A stretch of 64,000 bases of DNA from Plotosus lineatus (lineage: Eukaryota > Chordata > Actinopteri > Siluriformes > Plotosidae), in the NCBI GenBank assembly GCA_024760905.1, contig CM045733.1, positions 30,485,001 to 30,549,000 on the forward strand, in the 5' to 3' direction. How positions within the stretch are numbered: position 1 is the stretch's first letter; every line of letters begins with the position of its first letter. Under the pieces are notes generated by a model that did not search any database, was not told the origin of the DNA, and saw nothing but the letters and a program-made list of their open reading frames with translations. This document shows positions 31,401-43,600 of this stretch, one piece after another. The translations under genes were made by a program, and so were the position numbers.

Positions 31401-34400
31401 CCCTCCAGATTAGTGGCTGTAGTCTCCTTGAACAAGGCACCCCCAGACCATTCTCTGGGTGCCCCAATATGTGTGGCATCCAACTCCTCTGAGTGTGTGT
31501 AGTCAGTGTTTACATGTGTATGCTCACTTTGGTTGGGTTAAATGCAAAGGAAATAATTTCCCTTACTAGATTAATACAGTAAACAAAATAATAATAATAA
31601 AAAAAAATCGAAGTGCAACGATGATAACAATGCAAAACGTTGACATGGAACGGCAGCCAGTGATCCCTTGGTGTTGCTCCAGCTCCGTTTGCAGCGATAC
31701 AAATACTTGCATATGTACTGGTTATGTCATGGTTATGGTTACTGACCAAGATTGGTTAAATTCCAATGAATGGTTCATGGAGAGTTGTGGACAGAAGTGT
31801 TAACTCCAGTTCTTTCTGCAAATTTCTAAAACAATTATTTTAAATTTATTTTTAAACGAAATATATGGTGCACATTGATGGGCTTGATCAATGTTACTGA
31901 ATTGCACCAAACAGTTTAGGAGAAGTAGTGGGTTGAAGATGGCTATGACACTGTACTAGTCCTTCTCAAAAAATTAGCATATTGTGATAAAGTTCATTAT
32001 TTTCTGTAATGTACTGATAAAAATTAAACTTTCATATATTTTAGATTCATTGCACACCAACTGAAATATTTCAGGTCTTTGTTTTAATACTAATGATTTT
32101 GGCATACAGCTCATGAAAACCCAAAATTCCTATCTCAAAAAATTAGCATATCATGAAAAGGTAGTCTAAACGAGCTATTAACCTAATCATCTGAATCAAC
32201 CAATTAACTCTAAACACCTGCAAAAGATTCCTGAGGCTTTTAAAAACTCCCAGCCTGGTTCATTACTCAAAACCGCAATCATGGGTAAGACTGCCGACCT
32301 GACTGCTGTCCAGAAGGCCATCATTGACACCCTCAAGCAAGAGGGTAAGACACAGAAAGAAATCTCTGAGCGAATAGGCTGTTCCCAGAGTGCTGTATCA
32401 AGCCACCTCAGTGGGACGTCTGTGGGAAGGAAAAAGTGTGGCAGAAAACGCTGCACAACCAGAAGAGGTGACCGGACCCTGAGGAAGATTGTGGAGAAGG
32501 GCCGATTCCAGACCTTGGGGGACCTGTGGACTGGACTACAGGTGCCGCATTCCCCAGGTCAAGCCACTTTTGAACCAGAAACGGCGGCAGAAGCGCCTGA
32601 CCTGGGCCAGAGAGAAGCAGCACTGGACTGTTGCTCAGTGGTCCAAAGTACTTTTTTCGGATGAAAGCAAATTTTGCATGTCATTCAGAAATCAAGGTGC
32701 CAGAGTCTGGAGGAAGACTGGGGACAAGGAAATGCCAAAATGCCTGAAGTCCAGTGTCAAGTAGCCACAGTCAGTGATGGTCTGGGGTGCCATGTCAGCT
32801 GCTGGTGTTGGTCCACTGTGTTTTATCAAGGGCAGGGTCAATGCAGCTAGCGATCAGGAGATTTTGGAGCACTTCATGCTTCCATCTGCTGAACAGCTTC
32901 ATGGAGATGAAGATTTTCATTTTTCAGCACGACCTGGCACCTGCTCACTGTGCCACAACCACTGGTAAATGGTTTACTGACAATTTTTTGAGATAGGAAT
33001 TTTGGGTTTTCATGAGCTGTATGCCAAAATCATCAGTATTAAAAAAATAAAAGACCTGAAATATTTCAGTTGGTGTGCAATGAGTCTAAAATATATGAAA
33101 GTTTAATTTTTATCAGTACATTACAGAAAATAATGAACTTTATCATAATATGCTAATTTTTTTAGAAGGACGAGTACAACGCAGTCACTCATAGTGATCC
33201 TTCCGTTCAGCAACACAGGTCACATAAGATGCAATAACAAACGCAAGACTCCCAAGAGATTGAATAAATGAAAATAATATCAATCATCAGGGAAGAGGTT
33301 ATGGTTTGTCTGCCTCTAAGCAGGTCTGCACAAAATCTATCAAATAAAATCTCTATGAAACTTACTGAAAGGGTAAAGCATGGGCCAAAAAAAAAGAAAG
33401 AAAAAAGCTAGATTACATCTTGGAGTAGACTGACGTGACAAGCTGAGTTCAGCAAGTATGTTACACTCTTGCTAGCATTGAAAGTTACGATATTTGACAT
33501 CAGCATAAATCTGTGAAACACTCCATACACCTTCCAATCCAGTAAAGAACAATAAAATTCAACAGTAATAAAACATGGCCATGTAAATAATACAGTAGCT
33601 CTTTATCGCCTATAAATACGGATTGTAATATCCATCGTGAGTAAACTAAACTGTATTTGTCGTAAATTTTAGAAATACACTTCATCCAGATCCAGATATA
33701 CAAAGTGGTTGTGGATCTGGATAAACAGATAAGTTGTTGACTGTTCTTGGCACACAACATAGTTCATATGAAATGTGCAAACAGAGCTGTATTATTGCAC
33801 TACTTAACTACATCTGCAAAAATATTATCATATAATTATTTTGCTCATAAAGCCTACAGATAATGCTACCCTGAATTATTCTTATTTTTCTTCCTAACAA
33901 ATTGCATATTTAACATCCTGCAAATGAGTGGTGACAGTTAAACAAGCATAAACTTTAAAGAAGTCACAATGAGGTTGACCTTAACATGACAGAAAACAAT
34001 ACACAAGGAACTCAAATTCAAGTCTCGCTCTCTTACCAGGAAGAACATTCTTGGTTGCATGACTTTCCTGGATAGTTTCATCAGTGTGCCCTCCTTAAGA
34101 AACACCTGCATGAACAACACAAACAAACCAATCATCAATTCTCTCATTGACTTTCCATACATCACTGCAGACAGAGAGAGCAAGAAAGAGCAAGAGAGCG
34201 CACCCTTCCAGGCTGCACAATTTCATGATGGCCATTCAAACTGCACTGAACCTGCATTAACTTCTGGAAGTTGTCCTGAAAGAGAAAAGAGACCATCTGA
34301 GTTATAAAAAACAGAAATGAATTAAATCATGTTACTTTTCTAAACCCTGAAGTCCTGAATAATGAGAAAACGCTGGGGATGGAATTAAAGAAGCTTTGGA

Positions 34401-35441
34401 GGTTGACAAATTCCCACCAACACCCCAGTGCAGTTTAATCATTGTGGTCAAGTGTGTAATTTTTCCAAAGTATACAGATTAATCTGGTTGACAAATAGAG
34501 TTGGTGGGAATGTAAAGGTAACTCTGTTGGGCTTTTTTCACCTGAGCCTAATGGCTCATCAGAGCGCAATCTGCCTCAAGGCCCAATTTGTTTAAAAACC
34601 TCATGCAGACTATCATTTATAACACAGTAAATATATACTATTTTAACAAGTTATAAAATGCTTTCCTGACTTTTAATATACAGACAGTCAAACAGTGCAA
34701 TGTGGAATAATTATATGAATATTTGACCTTGTAGACAGGATATAAAAACTTTTTTTCTTTTACATTACATAGAGCTGTATATCTACATATTGTTGGCTGT
34801 GTATATGCGTATATATTAAAAACAAACAAACAAACCAGCCCCACACAACTCAGATCACAGAAAAAAATCAAATGAAATTAACGAAGAAAAAAAAGGAGAA
34901 ATTTGTGTCCACATAGAGCTTCTGTAATTTTTTCACAGCTAACCTTAATATATTTTCTGATATTTGATTTAGTATGTGTAAGGTCTACATTTAGTGGAGC
35001 TTTTTAGGCTTAGTTTAGTCAGTGCTGGCAAAAGAAATCTTTGTCTTTGTGCATGTTACGCCTCACCCCTTGTTTCATGATGTCATTTGCGTGATTTGCA
35101 ACTTCCTTGACCACTCCAAGGGCAGCTGAGTACAGACAGAAAGAAAAATAAATAGTGCACCGTACATTTGTTAAAAAAGCTAACCCAACCAACGAAGAAC
35201 AATGTGGTTCTGATGGTACTGGATAGTTTTCTTAGAGTAGTTCTTAGAGTTAGGCAAATATAACATTTGCTAAAAGAAAGCTGGACATCGGTGGATAGTG
35301 CACAAGACAGCATCGAGGGAACCATTCAGTAACATTCACCGAGCCTGAGGCAAATAATTTACTAGATACTATATGGTAATATTAAAGAAAGAACAGAGTT
35401 GTATAGTTTATTTTTACATTTTAAAGCATGATATATATCAT

Positions 35442-35525
<84 letters not shown>

Positions 35526-35783
35526 TAATCCCTCGGTACTCCATGCTTCACTTTCTGCGTCTTCGGTGCATCAAGGGCTTTTCAAAAATATTCATCGAAA
35601 AAAAAAATAAAAAATAAGGAAATTAAGTAAAAATAACAAAATGTAAAGAAAATTAAGCAAAAGAATACAATTATACAAAAAACCCTGAACAAACAAAAAC
35701 AAACAAACAAAAAAACAACCGAACAAAACTATAAGTAGTTTTTATGTGAGGTGTGCATCTGAGGTGTGCATCTGAGCCTCTGG

Positions 35784-35825
<42 letters not shown>

Positions 35826-37573
35826 TTTATTTACATATTATGGATTATTTTGAATGCTTATTGTTCTTTTTCTTTCAGCTGTTCCCTTCAGGGTTCGACA
35901 CAGCGAATCATCTGCCTCTATCTCACGCTGTCCTCTGCATTTTCTTCTCTTACACCAACTCCCTTCATGTCCTCCTTCACCACATCCATGAATCGTCTCT
36001 TTGGTCTTCCTCTGGGCCTTCTGCCTGGTAGTTCCAACCTCAGCATCTGACTACCAATATACTCACTATCCCTCCTCTGTACATGTCCAAACCATCTCAA
36101 TCTAGCCTCTCTGACTTTGTCTCCAAAACATCTAACATGTGCTGTCCCTCTGATGTACTCGTTTCTGATCCTATCCATCCTCGTTACTCCCAAAGAGAAC
36201 CTCAACATTTTCATCTCTGCTACCTCCAGCTCTGCCTCCTGTCCTTTCCTCAGTGCCACTGTTTCTAAACCATACAACATCGCTGGCCTCAACACCATCT
36301 TGTACATTTTTCCTTTAATTCTTGCCGATACCCTCCTATCACACATCACACCGGACACTTTTCTCCAACCATTCCAACCTGCCTGCACATGCTTCTGCAC
36401 CTCTCTTCCACACTCTCCATTGCTCTGGATTTAAAATCCTTACTTAAAATCCTCCACTTTCCTTATCTCTGCTCCCTGTAACTTCACTGTTTCTCTTTGG
36501 TCCTTGTCGTTCACACACACGTATTCGGTCTTACTGAGGCCAACCTTCATATCTCTCCTTTCCAGGGCATAACTCCACCTCTCTAGATTTTCCTGCACTT
36601 GTTCTCTGCTCTCACTACAGATCACAATGTCATCTGCAAACATCATAGTCCATGGGGAATCTTGTCTAACCTCATCTGTCAGCCTGTCCATCACCATAGC
36701 AAACAAGAAGGGGCTCAGAGCTGACCTTTGATGCAGCCCCACCTCCACCTTGAATTCTTCTGTAACACCGACAGCACACCTCACCACTGTCTTACATCTC
36801 TCATACATGTCCTGCACCACTCTAACATACTTCTCTGCCACTCTAGACTTCCTCATGCAATACCATAGTTCCTCTCTCAGCACCCTGTCATATGCTTTCT
36901 CCAGATCCACAAAGGCACAATGCAGCACCCTCTGACCTTCTCTGTACTTCTCTATTAATGTTCTCAAAGCAAACACTGCGTCTGTGGTGCTCTTTTTTGG
37001 CATGAAACCAAACTGTTGTTCACAAATGCTGACCTCTGCCCTTAGTCTAGCTCCCACTATTCTTTCCCATAACTTCATCGTATGGCTCATTAACTGTATC
37101 CCTCTGTAGTTGCCACAACTCTGCACGTCTCCCTTGTTCTTAAAATTGGGCACCATCACACTTCTCCTCCATTCCTCTGGCATCCTCTCACTCTCTAAGA
37201 CCTTGTTGAATGTTCTTGTCAGAAAATCTACAGCTACCTGTGCAATACAAATACAATACAAAAACAATAAAAAACCTGAAACATTTCAGTTGGTGTGCAA
37301 TGAATCTAAAATATATGAAAGTTTAATTTTTATCAGTACGTGACAGAAAATAATGAACTTCATCACAATATGCTAATTTTTTGAGAAGGACTAGTGTATG
37401 CACACACAGATGCAACAATGTAAGTAGTTTTGATGGGAGATTTTAGATTGTTTTTTGTTGGTTTAGGGTGTTGTTTTTTTTTTGCATAATTGGTCTTGTT
37501 TTTGTGGCATTTTACTTAACTTATTCCCCTATTCTTTCTTAATTTCCTTATTTTTTTTAATTTCAATGAATAT

Positions 37574-37608
<35 letters not shown>

Positions 37609-40600
37609 TGATGCACTGAAGCCACATGAATTGAAGCGCGAAGTAGCGAGGGATCCCTGTACTATCACACAGTTCTTATATACGCCTCTTGTGGGTGTGT
37701 GGAGTTCATGTATCTTTCTTTCTTTATTTTTTGCTTACACTACCATGTAGTATATACAAAAATAATTGTCATGTTCAGAGGATGTCAGAGAATTGAATAT
37801 CCCTGAGAGAGAGAAAATCAAAAGGACTATTCAATCACATCCAGAGCCTGAGGCAAACAAATGCTAATTATCCCCAATTTAATTGAATTACAAGATGTAT
37901 TATTTCACAGAAAAAAACAGAATTACAAGCAGGTTTTTTTGTAATCATATGCTCAGATAAGAAATAGAAGAAACAAACAAACAAAAAAGACTCGCAATGG
38001 AATGACTGTTTACAATTAAATTTAATACTAATAAAGGTGTTGCAGTGGTGCCCAAGTGGTAAAGGTGCTGGATCACTTAAGGATGAAGAATCAATCCCCA
38101 CTCACCACAGGTTGTTACTGTCCCCCCCCAGTGCAGATAACTAGGTTATCAAAGGCCGGCCATGTCTCTCACTGTCTATGATGTGAGATTCATGTAAAAG
38201 AATCTTTGCTGACTTTTGAGAAGTATAGCTGCAAAGCCGTCAGTGTGTTTCCGCCCTGCGATGGCCTGGCGAGGTTTCCGGGGTGTACTCTGCCCTCGCC
38301 CGGAGTCGGCTGGGATGGGTGCCAGCCTCCCCGCAACCCTAATTAGGATTAAGCGGTTACAGAAAATGAACTGAACTATGAAAGGTGTCCATGGTCAGTT
38401 CTGGTATAGTACTTATAAACACTGAACAATCATGACCTGGTCCTTAAAGAAATAAAAAATGGCAAAGCATGACAAATCACTGTGGTTTTAAAGGAAAATA
38501 CCCCAATTCGGTATTAACAGACCCCTTACTTCATCTCCGTGTGTAAATACCCTGGATTGATTCACTTTAATGGCAAATCCTGTCAATTTTTCTTCTTTCT
38601 AAATCCTTCTATTATTTAGAATTATTGATATGTTGAGTAGTCATTCAATATTTTCCCTTTCATTTTATGTGTAAAATTATACATGTTAGGAATTCTGAGT
38701 GCTTGCCATGTCATTACTTTGTGTGTCCTTGTAGTCAGACGAGTCTTCAGGAAGATTTTTCAAATAATCTAAAACACAGAAAATTCACACTTCATGTTAA
38801 GATATCCTCTCCTGATATCTATGCACTCATAAGATAAAGCAAGTACACCCTTCTTCAATTCACTGCTTTATATGTCAGGACCTACATTTTTTAATTTGAT
38901 TTTAATAAACTTATTTATCCCACAAGGGAAATTATTGCCTCTACATTTAACACATCCAAACACTTTAACACACACATACACTTGGAGCGGTGGGCTGCCC
39001 TCTCCCAAGGGGCACCCAAAGAACAATTGAGGTGCTTTCTGGAGGAAAGAAGGTGCAGCTCACTCCCCCACCACCACACATTTTTCCTGTTGGTTTGCGA
39101 TTTGAACCAGTGATCTTTCAGTCCCAAAGGCGCTTCTCTCACCATTAGGGCACGGTTTCCCCCAAACAGTTGTATTATCCTGAATAACTTCTAAACTTTT
39201 TTAAAAGTTAGATGATACAAAAACTAATGATGCGATTTTTATTAAACCTGGTGGAGCGGTGGTGCCTGGGAAGAACCCATTAAATTCTGGATGTGTAATC
39301 TGTGTACTGAATCATACAATGTGTTAAAATAAATAAATAAACAACCGCCCCAAATACTCAGCTTCAACATGGGGGAAAATGTTCATCTGACGCAAACTAG
39401 GGGGAGACATTTCATTATAACTGTTGTGATAAAACAATTGTGCCTTCTGGAAGTACGTTGCAATCTGCAAGTGCTCTTCTTGTTAATTAAGTAATCTTGT
39501 GCTTTCCATGACTGACAAATGAGTATTTACTTTCTTAGTGATCGTGGAAGTAGACAGGGATGTACCTATTTTTCCCTACCTGGTGAGAGACTTATCTAAA
39601 TTACTACATGTTAAAATTTGTGGTCACCTGAGGAACCAGTTCATCATCATATCTTATCCCCGTAGGGTAGTGTAGCAATTGGTCTCTTCCAGAGATTAAC
39701 TGGGACGCGGGAACGCTTGCTACTTGTCCCCAGAAACACGCTGACAGCTTTGCAACCTACTCTTTTTACGAAAGTCAGCAATGGTTCTTTTACATGCCTC
39801 TCACCATAGTCAGTGAGAGACATGGCATGCCTTTGATAACCCAGTTAGCTGCACTGGGGGGGACAGTGACATCCCTGTGGGGAATCGAACCCCCAACCTT
39901 AGGATCAGCGATCCTGCGCCCTATCTACTAGACCACCACTGCCCGAGGAACCAGTTAATCTATAGACATTAGTTACAATCACATAAGAATTCACACCCAC
40001 ATTCACCAAGTTATCTGTGCAGGCATTCAGCCTTACAAGGTTTTTCTCAGATGACCTCATGTGACCTCAAACTTTGGCCTATGACCTCAGAACCTGTACC
40101 AGTTCATGGATCTTTAGTAGTAATTCTGGTGTAAATCAGTTCACGGATTCAGAAGATTGGGTGACACACAAGGTGGTTTAAACAGACAGATGCATGCACA
40201 GACAAGGTGAAAACAAAAGAGTCTCCAACACCACCATGGTGGGTAGAGGCAAAATAAACACAAAATGATGTAGATCTGAGATAGTGTGTGTAAAATTAAA
40301 TTTTTTTCACCTTACCAATGATATCACAGAAATTTTTATTGCAAATACCATGATATTGGTATTATATCAGTTATTCAGCGCTACTCTTTACTTTTTCATG
40401 AATGTTTTTGATAAGTCTATAAGATTTTGCACCGTTTGCATGAAGTTTGCTCTGGGTACTTGTGTTTCCTCCAACAGTCCAAAAACATGCACATTAGGTC
40501 AGCTGGCCACTCTAATCATGTAAATGTACATGTTTCTCCATGTGTTAAGGAAATAGGTCAAATATCAGGGTCACAGTGCAAGCAGACACTTATATGGTTT

Positions 40601-43600
40601 ACCATAGAGCAGTACTTCTCAAATAGTGGGGCGCGCCCTCCTTGGGGGGCACGGTATGATGCCAGGGGGAGCGCGGTGTGATGCCGGGGGAACATGCTTT
40701 TTTGGACTTGTGTACGATAATTAAGTGTAATTGCACCTCCACTCCACTAGATGGCAGGGGCGCACTCATTATCACACTATGGTGTATTGGTTTTTCGCAC
40801 GAACAAACAATATGAAGTGCAGAAAACAACTCCTCAAACAACACGGAAGATTTTCTAACAGAACGAAGGCAGGAACGAAGAGAAAGGTGGAGAGAGACGG
40901 AAATATTAAGACAAGTAAATTGAATGAGCTTAAATAAGTCAAATGAGTTTAAATAAGGATGTATTTTTTAAATTTCAGTCACATTGGTGCACTTTAAATC
41001 TTTTCAATTGCAGATTAAAAAAAACAATGTTAATGAAGTTTGTCTTTATTGTAAGTTGAACTATATTTCTTTCTTTTTTTGTTTTGGTTAATAAAGATAC
41101 AATGTTATGCAGAGGTGTACTAATAATTTTATAGACAAATATGTAATACTATTTATAGTTGCTCGCGGGGTGGTGGGGGGCATGAAATGTTTTTTTCCTT
41201 ACCTTGGGCACAGAAAATAATTGAGAGCCACTGCCTTAGAGTCATACCAAGTGATGCATTGCATTGAGTACTTCTGTGTTTTTAGCTAAATCATGGATCA
41301 TGATAGGCACTGTGTTTTGCAGTAATGTCCTCTAGTACTGAAATGTGATAGTGTTGTCATTTCACTCAGCCTTAGTTAAGACTAAGTGGAAATGGCAGTG
41401 TTTGAGATGGAACCTGTTTGTTGTTTCACAGTAAGAGAAGCAGTGCTGTGTGTACCTGTCAGTAAGAGTTGGTACTGTGGAATCCGCTGCACTGGTTTCA
41501 GGAGGTAATGCTTTAAAGCAAGACTGGCACAACGTGGACTCGTCTAGCACCACATACAGATGAGAGAGAAGTGCATGCAGCATTCAGATTCTTGTGCTTT
41601 CATTTAAAACTTATAATTAATCCTGCACGTAATCATTCCCTCACCAGGACAGGCATGTCTTACATTAATACCCTACTTTACTGCGCTGGCAGGACTGACG
41701 TGGCAGTACAAAGCTGAGAACTCTGAAATGGTGCATTAAACCAATCACTAATTCAGGCTGACTGTTCAGTTTTGTTTTACAACCCAGGCTGTAGTAGACG
41801 GACAGAAATGTATAATGTTTACAGTTAAACAAATCTGAAAATTTCCACTAGCTTATGATTACCTTACCATTATACTTAATTAGTATTTTTCTGAAAAGGC
41901 CTCTGCAATGCCATTTTAACTACAGTAGGCCCTCGACATTCACGGGGGTTCGGTTCTGAGCCCTCCCGCAAATCAAGATAATTTGTGAGTTCTGTACCCG
42001 GAAGAAAAACCCCATGTAACATGTCACATGTGTGAATGAGCGGAAGTAAAATACATGTACAATACAATAAAATACAATATGTATCTATTTAAAATATGCT
42101 TCTTAAACACATTCCATAGACAGTCTTACTCATTAATACAGTATTAATGTAGTAAAATATAGTAATGATTAAGAAAAACTTTTCAATTTTTACTCCTATT
42201 TCTATTTATGATAAAATTCTTCTTTTTCTTTCGGCTGTTCCCTTCAGGGGTCGCCACAGCAAACGATCTGCCTCCATCTCTCCCTATCCTCTGCATCTTC
42301 TACTCTTACTCCAACGACCTTCATATCCACCTTGACCACATCCATAAATCTTCTCTTTGGTCTATTTATGATAAAATATACCAGCATATACGGTTGTAAA
42401 GCACTCGTTTTAAAGTCTTTTTCAATTATTATTCCAGTATAGTACCCAAGTTAATTCTGAGAATGTTTGTGCGCGAGATTTTATGTTCTGTAGCATGTTT
42501 AACAAATGATACCAAAAGGATAAACTTTATTACGCTTCATGTCCTTTTACATTGAACTTGGAGTGATGTCTCCAACATGCCACTGCCTAGAGGGCAACGT
42601 CACGGAGTTCCCAGAGTCAAATTGTTTCTTTGTTGGTTTTAATTTGTTTTATTTCTTTGTTCATGTTTTGCACATGCTATGGCAGCTCAATGCTAGCGGT
42701 TAGCTAGTGGTTACCGGCTAAGCCCAGGCGGAGTTCTCAGAGGCTTGGTTAGCACTTCCGGCCATACTACTTGAAGCAGTCCCTGCGAAACAAGATGGAC
42801 GAGCTTCATGGTCAGATTGCAGCGCAGAGGGATCTACAGGACTGTGTTTCTGTGAAACATGGCTCGAGGAGAGTACACCCAATGAGGCGATTGCTCCAGC
42901 CGGCTACACGGCCTTCATCCCCTGCAATCCCAAGCGCCGGAGTCATCGTTCGGCCCCTTCCCACCTGGGCTTATTGCTAGCTGCATTAAGCTGCCTATCA
43001 TAGCATGTTAGCTCTGCTAATACTATGTTAGTTCTGCTTAGTTATACACGCTCAAAGATACTCCGATCTTATAGCTGTAGTAGAGTCGACCGATTGTAGA
43101 CGAGCATAGTGCAAAACATGAAAAACAAAACAACAAATAAAACAAATTAAAACGAACAAAGAAACAATTTGACTCTGAGAACTCCGTGACATCGCCCTCT
43201 GGGCAGCGCCATCTTGGCGACGTCATTCGAACTTCTATGTAAAAGGACATGAAGAGTACTGCAATAAAGTTTATCCTTTTTGTATCGTTTGTTAAACATG
43301 CTACAGAACATAAAATCTCATGCATAAACATGAACTTAGGTACTGTACTGGAATAATAATTGAAAAAAATTTTAATACAACAGTTCAGAGAAAACCGTCA
43401 TTTCTCAGGAAAAAGTCTTTATTTCTTCAGAAGAGACATCCAGCGTTTTCTATCGCTTAGCCAGAGAAGACGCATAGCGTTTGAGTGGTATAGAGCTTAA
43501 CTGGTAATTAAAACACACAAAAAAAGAGGCTCATTGACAACTTGTGTGCGAATGAGGAAAAAGGGGCAGGACATCAGCTCAACTAATCAGAAGAAAGGAG

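Larger units (their letters stand above)
35523..37659. mobile_element. Foldback (pogo/Tigger-like) element split by RTE and Tc1 pieces
   Basis: Left end CAGTAATCCCTCGGTACT and right end (complement) CAGGGATCCCTCGCTACT begin two inverted arms of about 240 bp that share TTCGGTGCATCAAG/TTCAGTGCATCAAG and AATTAAGGAAATAAG-type sequence. The right arm (37394-37659) is intact. The left arm runs to about 35780. The space between holds an RTE fragment and a single Tc1 end. TA follows the right end. A related copy is at 59970-60437. Confidence 0.7.

Noticed and set aside
31680..31803. Possible small coding exon in a plus-strand frame
   Set aside because: No conserved motif and opposite to the host gene; likely chance.
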